In this document: piece by piece, positions 25,276-34,239 of the stretch
Position numbering within the stretch: position 1 is the stretch's first letter
How the letters are laid out: the number at the start of each line of letters is the position of its first letter
NCBI GenBank assembly: GCA_013151865.1
Contig: JAADHN010000138.1
Span: forward strand, 1-48,485
Reading direction: 5' to 3'
DNA length: 48,485 bases
Source of the DNA: Kiritimatiellota bacterium
Lineage (GTDB): Bacteria; Verrucomicrobiota; Lentisphaeria; Oligosphaerales; JAADHN01
Notes under the pieces: model-generated
Databases searched by the model: none
Told to the model about the DNA's origin: nothing
Seen by the model: the letters and a program-made list of their open reading frames with translations, nothing else
Program-made: the position numbers and the translations under genes

Positions 25276-26736
25276 ATGAACTTCATCCTGTTCAATCCGG
25301 ACGAAATGCGGGCCGAGAGCGTCGGGTGTTACGGGCATCCGGTCTCACAGACGCCGCACATGGATCGCCTGGCGGCGGAGGGCGTGCGGTTCGAACAGTG
25401 CCATGTTCAGCACACGGTGTGTTCTCCGTCGCGCTGCAGTTTCATGACCGGCTGGTATCCGCATGTTCGGGGACACCGGACGCTTTGGCACTTGCTCCGT
25501 CCGGACGAACCCAACCTTCTGCGCTACTTGAAGGACGCCGGCTACGATGTGCAATGGTGGGGAAAAAACGATCTGCTCGCGCCCGAGACGTTTGCCGGCA
25601 GTGTGAACCGGGCGGGGCGCCCGACCGGCCCGCCGCCGCTGCCGGGCGGGACGCCCGCCAGGACGAACCCTTTTCCCCCGGGAACGCCCGGGTTCTACAG
25701 TTTCCTCTACGAACCTGTCGGCAACGCTCCCGCCGAAAACCTCGGGGACTTTCGCTGCGTACAGGCCGCCATCGACTACCTCCGGGCCGGTCCCCGGGGA
25801 CCGTTCGCCTTGTTCCTGCCCATTGGCCTGCCGCATTGTCCGTACGTGGCCCCTCGGCCGTGGCATGATCTCATCGACCCCGAGTCGTTGCCGCCGCTGC
25901 GACCGGTCGAACCGAGTGCGAAGCCCGATTTCCATCGGCTGATCCGTGAGTACCGGGACCTCGAAGTGCTCGACGACGCGTTCTTCCGGAAAATCAACGC
26001 GGTCTATCTGGGCATGATCTCGCTGGTGGACCACATGCTCGGTCGACTGCTGGAAGCGCTTGAGGAAAGCGGCCACGCCGACGACACCACCGTGATCGTT
26101 TTCTCGGACCATGGCGATTGGGCCGGAGATTACGGGTTGGTCGAGAAATGGCCGAGCGGACTGGACGATTGCCTCACTCGGGTGCCGTTGATCGTCCGCA
26201 GCCCGGACAACCAGGCCGGGCACGAGGCGGCGGGACCGGTCGAGGCTTTCGATATCATGGCAACCGTACTGGAACTGGCGGGCATCGAGCCGCATCACAC
26301 GCACTTCGCCCGGTCGCTCGTGCCCGAACTGAACGGCGATCCGGGCGACCCGGACCGCGCGGTGTTCGCAGAAGGCGGTTATGACCCGCACGAACCCCAC
26401 TGCTTCGAAGGATACGGCCCCCGAAGCGAGACCATCATGACGCCGGGCCACATCTACTACCCGAAACTGCTCCAGCAACAGGAACATCCCGAAAGCGTAT
26501 GCCGCGCCGTCATGCTCCGGACCGCGACCCACAAGCTGGTGCGGCGCAGTACCGGTCAGCACGAACTGTACGACCTGACTCGCGATCCCCGGGAGCTGAA
26601 CAACGTCTACGGCGCGGCAGAGTACGCCCAAGTGTGCCGGCGCCTCGAACAACGCTTGATGGACTGGTACTTGTGGACCAGCGACGTCGTCCCGCCCGAC
26701 GAGGACCCGCGCGGCTTCCCGGCCCCGGCAACATGA
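25276..26736 (+). CDS. Type I sulfatase (formylglycine-dependent)
   Basis: The 486-residue protein has the sulfatase signature C49-S-P-S-R53, in which Cys is converted to formylglycine, continuing C-S-F-M-T-G. N-terminal D/E metal ligands lie in N-P-D-E-M-R-A-E-S, and the later S-D-H-G-D segment provides Asp and His. The C-terminal Y-D-L-T-R-D-P-R-E-L-N-N is characteristic of arylsulfatase-like proteins. No signal peptide is seen with the start at ATG 25276; that ATG lacks a good ribosome site, and the upstream extension to 25213 is not more signal-like. It therefore appears cytoplasmic, which suits desulfation of imported sulfated sugars. The maturase at 40314-41540 could activate it. Confidence 0.95.
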   Translation: MNFILFNPDEMRAESVGCYGHPVSQTPHMDRLAAEGVRFEQCHVQHTVCSPSRCSFMTGWYPHVRGHRTLWHLLRPDEPNLLRYLKDAGYDVQWWGKNDLLAPETFAGSVNRAGRPTGPPPLPGGTPARTNPFPPGTPGFYSFLYEPVGNAPAENLGDFRCVQAAIDYLRAGPRGPFALFLPIGLPHCPYVAPRPWHDLIDPESLPPLRPVEPSAKPDFHRLIREYRDLEVLDDAFFRKINAVYLGMISLVDHMLGRLLEALEESGHADDTTVIVFSDHGDWAGDYGLVEKWPSGLDDCLTRVPLIVRSPDNQAGHEAAGPVEAFDIMATVLELAGIEPHHTHFARSLVPELNGDPGDPDRAVFAEGGYDPHEPHCFEGYGPRSETIMTPGHIYYPKLLQQQEHPESVCRAVMLRTATHKLVRRSTGQHELYDLTRDPRELNNVYGAAEYAQVCRRLEQRLMDWYLWTSDVVPPDEDPRGFPAPAT

Positions 26737-26848
26737 GCGCGGCGCCGGGGCGCGGCGGGCCGAGATAGTCCGCGCGATTCTGCGGAAACCGCACGTTCGC
26801 CTCTGCGCCGGACCGTCGCGAATCGACTGAATAAAAGGGAGAAACCCC

Positions 26849-28138
26849 ATGCTGGAAGGAATCGACCTGGAACTGGAGCGGCGTCGGACTCGACCGGATT
26901 ACACCGTGTTCGTGCCCACCTGCTTCGAAGGCCCCGGCATGAATACCGGAAACGAGCATTTCCTGGTGTTCGTCGGACCGGACGGTTCGCACATGGCCGT
27001 CTGGACCCAGAGCACCTTCGAGGGCCAGCCCAACCAGCGCATCGTATTTGCCCGCGGCGCGGACGGCACACAATGGACGCCCCCCGTCCAAATCGCCGGA
27101 AAAACGGCGGATGCGGACCCGAAGGACCCTGCGGGTATGGCGAGCTGGGGGTTCCCGTTGGTGTCGAAGTCCGGACGCATCTACGTGCTCTACAATCGCC
27201 ATGTCGGCGTCAACGACGTTTTCAGCCATACAACGGGGTTGATGTGCGGCATCGCCAGCGACGACGGGGGCCGGACCTGGACCGAGGAACAGGTCGTTCC
27301 CATGCCCCGGAGCAAGTGGGACAACCCCGACCCGGGCGTACCGGCGAACTGGATCGTCTGGCAAAAGCCGCTGCGGCTCTCCGAGGGCAAGTATTTCGCC
27401 GGTTTCACCCGGTGGATCAGCCCGAAAGTCCGCCCGCCGGCCCCGATGAACGTGTGGTGGGCCAACGGCTCCGTGGTCGAGTTCATGCGATTCGAGGACC
27501 TGGACGACGACCCCGAGCCGCGGGACCTCAAGATCAGCTATTTCGCCGCAAACGACGAAGCGCTCCAAGCGCCGCTTGTCGGCCATCCCGAGCACAGCGT
27601 AATCCAGGAGCCGAGTCTGGTGCGCCTGCCGGACGACCGCCTGTTCTGCGTCATGCGCACAACCACGGGGCATCCCTACTACGCCGTGTCCGCGGACGGG
27701 GGTCGGACCTGGACCCGGCCCGCCCCCATGCGGCAGACCGACGACGGTCCGTTCCTCCTGCACCCGTGCAGTCCCTGCCCTATCTACGACATCGGTGCGG
27801 GGCGGTATGCGTTCTTCCATCACAACCACGACGGACATTTCGAGAAATGGGGACCGAAGGACACCACCTGGCACCGCCGGCCCATCACGGTCCGGGTGGG
27901 CGCGTTCCGGCCCGACGCCCGGCAACCGGTATGGTTCTCCGAGGCCCGCTTCGTGATGGACAATGCGGGCGTCCCGCTTGGGTACGGCAGAGGGCGCACC
28001 GATCTGGCCCTCTACGCCAGCACCACCGAGTGCCGAGGCGTCCCGGTGCTCTGGTATCCCGAGCGCAAGTTCTTCCTGCTCGGCCGCAAACTGGACGACG
28101 CGCTCCTCGGCGGACTCGAGGCGCCGGACCATGACTGA
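26849..28138 (+). CDS. BNR-repeat sialidase-like protein
   Basis: The 429-residue protein contains two Asp-box (BNR) motifs, S-D-D-G-G-R-T-W-T near residue 141 and S-A-D-G-G-R-T-W-T near residue 282, the mark of six-bladed sialidase-type propellers. H-N-H-D-G and R-M-T-like residues line the later blades, but the sialidase Arg triad cannot be confirmed by eye. There is no signal peptide, so it is probably cytoplasmic. It follows the sulfatase by 112 bp and likely shares its transcript. Similar proteins next to sulfatases may act on other sugars than sialic acid. AAAGGGAGA precedes the ATG. Confidence 0.88.
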   Translation: MLEGIDLELERRRTRPDYTVFVPTCFEGPGMNTGNEHFLVFVGPDGSHMAVWTQSTFEGQPNQRIVFARGADGTQWTPPVQIAGKTADADPKDPAGMASWGFPLVSKSGRIYVLYNRHVGVNDVFSHTTGLMCGIASDDGGRTWTEEQVVPMPRSKWDNPDPGVPANWIVWQKPLRLSEGKYFAGFTRWISPKVRPPAPMNVWWANGSVVEFMRFEDLDDDPEPRDLKISYFAANDEALQAPLVGHPEHSVIQEPSLVRLPDDRLFCVMRTTTGHPYYAVSADGGRTWTRPAPMRQTDDGPFLLHPCSPCPIYDIGAGRYAFFHHNHDGHFEKWGPKDTTWHRRPITVRVGAFRPDARQPVWFSEARFVMDNAGVPLGYGRGRTDLALYASTTECRGVPVLWYPERKFFLLGRKLDDALLGGLEAPDHD

Positions 28139-28230
28139 ATCGACGCATCGCCGCCGTCGGGGCCCCCAGCTCTGATCCCGTCCCCTGGCCCGCACGGACT
28201 CGCGGGTCGAAGTCGGATGCAGCGCCGAAC

Positions 28231-29169
28231 ATGCGATTTCCGCGAACCATGCTCACCGGGGGGAAGCTGCTCGGCCCAGTCCTCTTGCTGGGGCCGATCG
28301 CCGGCTGCGGCGGCGGGCGTCCGTCCCTCCCGCCGCCCCGCCCCGCGGTGGACGGCCGCCGGGCCATGACCCTCGTTGCGGAGTTCGCGGCCCTGGGCCC
28401 ACGGCCCGCGGGCAGCAAGGGGGCCGCACGCGCCGCACGCTGGATCGAAGCCGCCTGCCGAAAAACGGGGGCGCGGACCCGTATCGAGAAATGGCAAGAG
28501 CAAACGCCGGCGGGACGCCGTACGTTCCGCAACGTCCACGCCGTGGTTCCCGGACGCCTGCGGGGCCGCGTCCTCGTCGGCAGTCACTACGACACCAAGG
28601 TCCTCGAAGACGCTCCGGATTTCATCGGGGCCAACGACTCGTGCTCGAGCACCGGCCTGCTCGTCGAGCTGGTCCGCCTCCTGGCCCGTTTCGAGCCCTG
28701 GCCCGGACGGACCCTCGAGTTCGTCTTCTTCGACGGCGAGGAATGCCTCGAGCAATACGACCCCCGGGACGGTCTGTACGGCAGTCGACACTTCGCCGAC
28801 GCGATCCGGACGGGAGGCCGGGTGAGCCGGTGGCGGGGCATGGTCCTCCTGGACATGGTGGGAGACCGCGAGTTCGGCCTGACCCTTTCCCCGGACACAC
28901 CGCCCAAACTGGCCCGGGCCCTGTTCAACATCGCGGAAAAACAGGGCGTGCGGGAGCGTGTGGGGTATTACACCTCGGGTACGATCCTGGACGACCACAC
29001 TCCGTTCCAGCGCCTCGGCATTCCGGCCATCGACCTGATCGATTTCGAGTATGGGCCGGGGAATGCGTACTGGCACACGCCGGCGGACACACTCGACAAA
29101 CTCGCCCCGCAGAGCCTGGCAATCGCCGGGGACCTCTGCTTGGGCCTGGTTTGGCGCCTGGCCTTCTGA
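28231..29169 (+). CDS. M28-family zinc peptidase, glutaminyl-cyclase-like lipoprotein
   Basis: The 312-residue protein has a lipobox G-P-I-A-G-C with Cys26. Zinc ligands follow the M28/glutaminyl cyclase pattern: G-S-H-Y-D-T-K, G-A-N-D-S, F-F-D-G-E-E and a late D-D-H-T-P-F. Y-W-H-T-P-A-D-T-L-D near the C-terminus is typical of glutaminyl-peptide cyclotransferases. It could form N-terminal pyroglutamate on exported proteins or be an aminopeptidase. The start is ATG 28231, or possibly 28249; neither has a strong ribosome site. It lies 92 bp after the BNR gene and just before the metX promoter. Confidence 0.9.
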   Translation: MRFPRTMLTGGKLLGPVLLLGPIAGCGGGRPSLPPPRPAVDGRRAMTLVAEFAALGPRPAGSKGAARAARWIEAACRKTGARTRIEKWQEQTPAGRRTFRNVHAVVPGRLRGRVLVGSHYDTKVLEDAPDFIGANDSCSSTGLLVELVRLLARFEPWPGRTLEFVFFDGEECLEQYDPRDGLYGSRHFADAIRTGGRVSRWRGMVLLDMVGDREFGLTLSPDTPPKLARALFNIAEKQGVRERVGYYTSGTILDDHTPFQRLGIPAIDLIDFEYGPGNAYWHTPADTLDKLAPQSLAIAGDLCLGLVWRLAF

Positions 29170-29190
29170 GACGGGCGGCAGGCGTGCCGC

Positions 29191-29218
29191 TTGAATTCCG
29201 AGGGCGGCCGTTTATACT
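29191..29218 (+). promoter_or_regulatory. Strong sigma70-type promoter of metX
   Basis: TTGAAT (29191-29196), a 16-nt spacer and TATACT (29213-29218) match the housekeeping consensus closely. The metX ATG is at 29374, leaving a leader of about 150 nt. I looked for a SAM-type riboswitch in that leader and did not recognise one. A second TATACT at 29229-29234 lacks a -35. Confidence 0.65.
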
Positions 29219-29373
29219 CGCGTGGTCCTATACTTCCCCGGTCGTCTCGCCGCAAGTCGGAGAGGTTCGAGAATGGGACCATGGCCTGGGTCGAGGTTCG
29301 TGCTTTTGGGCGCCGGTCCGCCATCGGCCCCCTGGATCACTCGGCCCCGCCCCGCTGTCGAAGGTCCGACCCG

Positions 29374-30588
29374 ATGACGCCAAATTCCCACAACAACGAT
29401 GCACCCGTGCAACCGGATGAACCGGGCAGCGTCGGGTTGGTCACGCCCCGGCGCGTGGAACTGTTCACGCCGGAAGACCCTCTGCACCTCGAATGCGGGG
29501 CGGTCCTGGCGCCGGTGCACGTCCAATACGAAACCTACGGGGAACTCAGCGCCGCCCGGGACAACGCCATACTGGTCTGTCACGCCTTGTCCGGCGACGC
29601 TCACGTGGCCGGACGTCACCGCCCCGACGACCCGAAACCGGGATGGTGGGACAGTATGATCGGGCCGGGCAAAGCGTTCGATACCCGCCGCTACTTCGTG
29701 GTCTGCTCCAACTTCCTCGGAGGCTGCAAAGGCACGACCGGCCCGACGAGCATCGACCCGGCCACGGGCAAACCGTACGCCACCCGCTTCCCCATGGTCA
29801 CGATCCACGACATGGTCGTGGTCCAGCAGCGCCTCATCGAGGCGCTGGGCATTCGACGGCTCCTGGCCGTGGTCGGCGGCTCCATGGGCGGGATGCAGGT
29901 GCTCGAGTGGGCAGTGAGTTTTCCCGATGCATTGGCCGCGGCCATCCCCATCGCCACCACTCACCGGATGTCGGCGCAGGGCATTGCGTTCGACGAAGTG
30001 GGCCGCCAGGCAATATTTGCGGACCCGAACTGGCGCGGCGGAGATTATGCGGACGGCCCCCCCCCCGACCGCGGTCTGGCCCTGGCTCGGATGATCGCCC
30101 ACATCACGTACCTCAGCGAAAAGTCCATGCATCGAAAATTCGGTCGCGACCTCCGGCATCGGGACCGGTACGCCTACAATTTCGAGGAAGAATTCCAAGT
30201 CGAAAGCTACCTGCATTACCAAGGCAGCCGATTTACCCAGCGCTTCGACGCCAACACATATCTGTACATTACCAAGGCCATGGACTATTTCGACCTGAGC
30301 GCCGACTACCCGTCGCTCCGGGTCAGCCTGCGCCGGGCCGCGGCGAAATTCCTGTTGATCGCCTTCAGCAGCGACTGGCTCTTTCCCCCGGCGGACGTAC
30401 GCGAAGTCGCCAACGCCCTCCGGGCCAACGGCCGGGACGTGACCTACGTGAACATCGAGTCCGATTACGGTCACGACGCCTTCCTGCTCGAAGTCGACGA
30501 GCTGACCAAACTTATCTCCGGCTTCCTCCGCAACCTGTTGCGCGAGGTCCGGGCCGAACTGCCGCTGCCGGACGACGTCCCCCCGTGA
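29374..30588 (+). CDS. metX: Homoserine O-acetyltransferase MetX
   Basis: The 404-residue alpha/beta hydrolase has the nucleophile elbow G-G-S-M-G-G-M-Q, L-G-G-C-K-G-T-T-G-P as in MetX, and a C-terminal catalytic Asp in F-S-S-D-W-L-F-P and His in Y-G-H-D-A-F-L. It acylates homoserine for methionine synthesis. Acetyl versus succinyl use cannot be settled by eye. ATG 29374 is chosen, with GAAGG 9 nt upstream; the frame is open further upstream but overlaps the promoter. A run of ten C residues (30057-30066) lies in frame within a D-G-P-P-P-D segment. metW follows 21 bp later. Confidence 0.96.
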   Translation: MTPNSHNNDAPVQPDEPGSVGLVTPRRVELFTPEDPLHLECGAVLAPVHVQYETYGELSAARDNAILVCHALSGDAHVAGRHRPDDPKPGWWDSMIGPGKAFDTRRYFVVCSNFLGGCKGTTGPTSIDPATGKPYATRFPMVTIHDMVVVQQRLIEALGIRRLLAVVGGSMGGMQVLEWAVSFPDALAAAIPIATTHRMSAQGIAFDEVGRQAIFADPNWRGGDYADGPPPDRGLALARMIAHITYLSEKSMHRKFGRDLRHRDRYAYNFEEEFQVESYLHYQGSRFTQRFDANTYLYITKAMDYFDLSADYPSLRVSLRRAAAKFLLIAFSSDWLFPPADVREVANALRANGRDVTYVNIESDYGHDAFLLEVDELTKLISGFLRNLLREVRAELPLPDDVPP

Positions 30589-30609
30589 CCGGACCGAAAG
30601 GATTGCAGC

Positions 30610-31248
30610 GTGACCCCGGAGAACAACCCAGAAGTGTCCGCGGCATTGCTCCGTACGGACTACCGCCTTGTGCTCGACTTGGTCGAGAGCGGTGCGCGCG
30701 TGCTCGATCTCGGCTGCGGCAACGGCAACCTGTTGTGGCTGCTCAAGCAGCGCAAACAGGTGACCGGTTACGGGGTGGAGATCTCCGGGGACCGGATCAT
30801 TGAATGCGTCGAGAAGGGACTCTCGGTCTTTCAGGGCGATATCGACGAAGGACTGCGCGACTTCGAAGATCAGTCGTTCGATTACGTGGTGCTGAACCAG
30901 ACTCTACCGGTCATTCGGCGCCCCGACTATGTGATCGAGGAAATGTTGCGCGTGGGACGCCGGGGCATCGTCAGTTTTGCGAACTTCGCACATTGGTCCA
31001 TCCGATTGCGACTGCTCTTCTCGGGCCGCATGCCGGTGGACGACGCCATTCCGTTCGAGTGGTACGAGACACCCAACATCCATCACCTCACCATTCGCGA
31101 CTTTCACTTCTTCTGCCGGCGATTCAAGATCGCCATCCTCGATTCGTGGTTCTTCTGCCGACTGGAGCGCGGCCGCCCCCGCCGCCGTCGGTGCTGCCCG
31201 AACTGGACCGCTGCGTTCGCCCTCTACGTGGTCACCCGTGCCCAATGA
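30610..31248 (+). CDS. metW: Methionine biosynthesis protein MetW
   Basis: The 212-residue protein is a methyltransferase-fold protein: V-L-D-L-G-C-G-N-G-N-L-L near residue 31 binds nucleotide. The family's hallmarks G-D-I-D-E-G-L, Y-V-V-L-N-Q-T-L and N-F-A-H-W follow. MetW is commonly paired with MetX and is needed for its activity in several bacteria. The start is GTG 30610, with AAAGGA 7 nt upstream. The last ~20 residues are Arg-rich (R-G-R-P-R-R-R-R-C-C), less conserved than the rest. Confidence 0.95.
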   Translation: MTPENNPEVSAALLRTDYRLVLDLVESGARVLDLGCGNGNLLWLLKQRKQVTGYGVEISGDRIIECVEKGLSVFQGDIDEGLRDFEDQSFDYVVLNQTLPVIRRPDYVIEEMLRVGRRGIVSFANFAHWSIRLRLLFSGRMPVDDAIPFEWYETPNIHHLTIRDFHFFCRRFKIAILDSWFFCRLERGRPRRRRCCPNWTAAFALYVVTRAQ

Positions 31249-31407
31249 CGGGGGCCGAGGCCCGAGGTCGGGGCTTTCCTTTCGCCTGTTGATAACGCTC
31301 GGGGCTACGCTACATTTTCCGGCGGACGACCGGACGGCTTGGCGCGATACGGATCGCACCGCCGTCAATCTTGCGAAACCTTTTTTTGACACGGCCGGGA
31401 TTCTGAC

Positions 31408-32388
31408 ATGGCGGAACTTCCAAAGAAAAGGGTGCTGTCGGGTATCCAACCCTCCGGCACTCTCCACATCGGCAATTATTTCGGCATGATGCGCCCCGCA
31501 ATTGCGCTTCAGGCCGAGAACGAATGTTTTTATTTCATTGCCGATTACCACGCGTTGACTCAAACCCCCGATCCGGCGGAGCTGCGGGAGCGCGTATTGG
31601 GCGTCGCCGTGGACTTTCTCGCCTGCGGGCTCGATCCCGAGCGCACGGTCTTTTTCCGTCAGTCGGACGTGCCTCAGGTGCAGGAACTGGCGTGGGTCCT
31701 CAGTTGCATTACACCCGTTGGACTGCTGGAACGGTGTCACAGCTACAAAGACAAGATCGCTCGGGGCATATCCCCCAACCATGGGTTGTTCAGTTATCCC
31801 GTGCTGATGGCCGCCGACATCCTGCTCTACGGATCGCATCTGGTGCCGGTGGGGCGGGACCAAAAGCAGCACCTCGAGGTCACTCGCGATCTGGCCGTGC
31901 GGTTCAACCAGCGATACGGGCCGACGTTGGTGGTGCCGGACGCCCTGATCCAGGAGGCGACGGCCGTCGTCCCCGGGACCGACGGTCAGAAGATGTCCAA
32001 GAGCTACGGCAACACCATCGAGATTTTCGCCGACGCGAAGAAGACCCGGAAGAGAATCATGCGCATCGTGACGGATTCGACCCCGGTCGAGGCGCCCAAA
32101 GATCCGGAGCGCTGCACGGTGTTTGCCCTGTATCGCCTTTTTGCCGGGCCCGCGGAAACCGCGGCGCTGCGGGAACGATACCTTGCCGGAGGCATGGGAT
32201 ACGGCGAAGCCAAGCAGATGCTGTTCGAGAAGTATTGCTCCTATTTCGGACCGTTCCGCGAACGTCGCGAGGAGCTGGTCCGACAACCCGACCACGTGGA
32301 ACGCATCCTTCAACAGGGTGCGCGCCGGGCCCGCGCCGTGGCTTCGCAAACACTCGAGGCCGTGAAGAAAGCCGTCGGGCTCGCCTGA
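31408..32388 (+). CDS. trpS: Tryptophanyl-tRNA synthetase
   Basis: The 326-residue class I synthetase has the HIGH-like motif T-L-H-I-G-N (near residue 18) and K-M-S-K-S at about residue 196 in G-Q-K-M-S-K-S-Y-G-N. V-G-x-D-Q-K-Q-H-like V-G-R-D-Q-K-Q-H-L-E and the M-A-A-D-I-L-L-Y helix are diagnostic for TrpS. Length is normal. It charges tRNA-Trp in the cytoplasm. The upstream 159 bp show no T-box. A weak ribosome site (GGGA) precedes the ATG. Confidence 0.97.
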   Translation: MAELPKKRVLSGIQPSGTLHIGNYFGMMRPAIALQAENECFYFIADYHALTQTPDPAELRERVLGVAVDFLACGLDPERTVFFRQSDVPQVQELAWVLSCITPVGLLERCHSYKDKIARGISPNHGLFSYPVLMAADILLYGSHLVPVGRDQKQHLEVTRDLAVRFNQRYGPTLVVPDALIQEATAVVPGTDGQKMSKSYGNTIEIFADAKKTRKRIMRIVTDSTPVEAPKDPERCTVFALYRLFAGPAETAALRERYLAGGMGYGEAKQMLFEKYCSYFGPFRERREELVRQPDHVERILQQGARRARAVASQTLEAVKKAVGLA

Positions 32389-32475
32389 GAAATCGCCGGA
32401 CGCACCCGCGAAGGAGGAATCGCGCACGTCCCGCGGCGCGTCCCGGCAGCGTTCCGCGCCCGGCACTGAACCGCC

Positions 32476-34239
32476 ATGGACAAAGCTCCCGCCAATTTCC
32501 CCGATATCGCCGACGACGCCACGGAGCCGGGCGGCGGTCCGCCCCCGGCCGATTCGGCCCGGGACGCCACCGCCGGCATTAACGGGCCGAACGGCGAGGG
32601 GTTCGATCTGTCGGCGGCAACGGGGGGGCGGTACGTTTACATTGAGGATATCTGCACCGGAGGCATGGGCCGGGTGGTCCGGGCCCGGGACACCCGCCTC
32701 GAACGCATCGTGGCCGTGAAGGTCTTGCGGGCTTCCCACTTGAGCCGACCGCTCCTCGCCCGACGTTTCGCGGCCGAGGCGAAGATCACGGCAAACCTGA
32801 TTCATCCGGGAATCGTACCGGTCCACGACATCGGACGGGACAACCACGGCCGGCATTTCTTCATCATGGAACACGTCGAAGGCGAAACGCTCGCCGACCT
32901 GCTGGCCCGAACCCACCATGGACGCCAGCCCGCGCCGGCGGAAATCTTCCACCTGACCGGCATTTACCACCGAGTCTGCGAAACCATGGCCTACGCTCAC
33001 CACGAAGGCGTAGTCCACCGCGACTTGAAGCCCGCGAATATCATGGTGGGCGCCTACGGTGAGGTCCTGGTCATGGACTGGGGGCTGGCCAAACGGGTGG
33101 GAGAACCGGAAATCACCAGCCCCGCCGGCGGAGAAAAAGACGCGAAAACGCGACCGACCGACGCGGGACAAACGACTGGCGGCAGGGTCACGGGCACGCC
33201 GCGCTACATGTCGCCCGAGCAGGCCGCAGGTGACTTCGGCCTGGCGGGACCGCGCTCGGACGTATTCAGTCTCGGCGTGATTCTTTACGAGATCCTGACC
33301 GGCGAAAAACCGTTCACCGGAGACTCCGTCAACAAGATCCTCCAGGCCGTCCGCCAAGGGTTGCGCCCGTCTATCCGCGAGACCCTTCACAAGAAAAAAC
33401 GCCGACGCGTCCCGCGCGAATTGGTCGCCATCTGCGACAAAGCGCTGACCGTGGACCCCGCCCGCCGTTATCCCAATGCCCAATGGCTGGCGGCCGACCT
33501 CGAAGCCTACTTCGAACACCGCTCGGTCAGCGCGTTCCGCGAGCCGCTCCTGCACCGGGTCCGACGCTGGGGACGACGTTACCCAACCTTCACGACCGCC
33601 GTCGCAGTGGCCGGACTCGCGGCCCTTGTCACTGCCGGCCAAGCAGGCATCCAGTATTATACCCGACAGCACCTCGTTCAGACGTTTCAGGCGGAGACGA
33701 TCACGGCGGGGGAACAGTACAAGCGAATCACTCGGCGACTGGCGTGGCTCGAAGTGCAACAGGCACGGGAAGAAGGAGACTCACCCTCCGCCCGCAAACT
33801 GCAAGCCGAAATCGCCCGATGGCGGACCCGACGCCTGTTGGCGGCCCACCGACTTTGGAGCGCCATGAAGGACGTGTTCGCCGTGCGTGGGTCGGTCCGG
33901 CCGGAGGCCGCCAAGCGCTTCCGCGCCCTGTGGCTCGAAGAAATGATCGCCCTGGCAAAATACGGCGATATCGACTACGCCCGCCAGAGTTACAACGAGA
34001 TGCTGAGAGAACGGCACGAGTTCCCCTGGTGGCGTTGGGAGCCGGAGGAGTTCCCGCGACTCGAGTACCTCCACGCCCTTCTCCGCCGCAACAGCCGCCC
34101 CCAACCCGCCGCACCGGGACACACAACACTCAGACCTCCTGCGGTTGAAGCGGCGTCCCGGACCGGCGATGGGCGCTCCGGCCCTGGGAAGCGTCGTCCG
34201 CGCCCGGCCGCTCCGATTCCTCCAGGACCGGGAACGTGA
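32476..34239 (+). CDS. Membrane-anchored Ser/Thr protein kinase
   Basis: The 587-residue protein carries a full Hanks-type kinase domain at about 50-350: G-G-M-G-R-V-V glycine loop, V-A-V-K-V-L (ATP Lys), H-R-D-L-K-P-A-N-I-M, then D-W-G-L-A-K instead of D-F-G, and G-T-P-R-Y-M-S-P-E-Q. The D-W-G form and G-E-V-L-V-M before it are common in PVC and myxobacterial kinases. A single membrane helix at about 373-395 is followed by a sensor-like or coiled region (about 400-550). The N-terminal 40 residues are acidic and low-complexity. The last 36 residues are antisense to the histidine kinase gene (110-nt tail overlap). No good ribosome site is visible. Confidence 0.95.
   Translation: MDKAPANFPDIADDATEPGGGPPPADSARDATAGINGPNGEGFDLSAATGGRYVYIEDICTGGMGRVVRARDTRLERIVAVKVLRASHLSRPLLARRFAAEAKITANLIHPGIVPVHDIGRDNHGRHFFIMEHVEGETLADLLARTHHGRQPAPAEIFHLTGIYHRVCETMAYAHHEGVVHRDLKPANIMVGAYGEVLVMDWGLAKRVGEPEITSPAGGEKDAKTRPTDAGQTTGGRVTGTPRYMSPEQAAGDFGLAGPRSDVFSLGVILYEILTGEKPFTGDSVNKILQAVRQGLRPSIRETLHKKKRRRVPRELVAICDKALTVDPARRYPNAQWLAADLEAYFEHRSVSAFREPLLHRVRRWGRRYPTFTTAVAVAGLAALVTAGQAGIQYYTRQHLVQTFQAETITAGEQYKRITRRLAWLEVQQAREEGDSPSARKLQAEIARWRTRRLLAAHRLWSAMKDVFAVRGSVRPEAAKRFRALWLEEMIALAKYGDIDYARQSYNEMLRERHEFPWWRWEPEEFPRLEYLHALLRRNSRPQPAAPGHTTLRPPAVEAASRTGDGRSGPGKRRPRPAAPIPPGPGT

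Noticed and set aside
31257-31284. An intrinsic terminator after metW
   Set aside because: The GCCCGAGGTCGGGGC stem is short and bulged, and the following T-rich stretch is interrupted by C.
30904-33759. A 951-residue minus-strand frame opposite metW, trpS and the Ser/Thr kinase
   Set aside because: Three recognisable plus-strand genes occupy the same DNA, so this is a GC-driven shadow.
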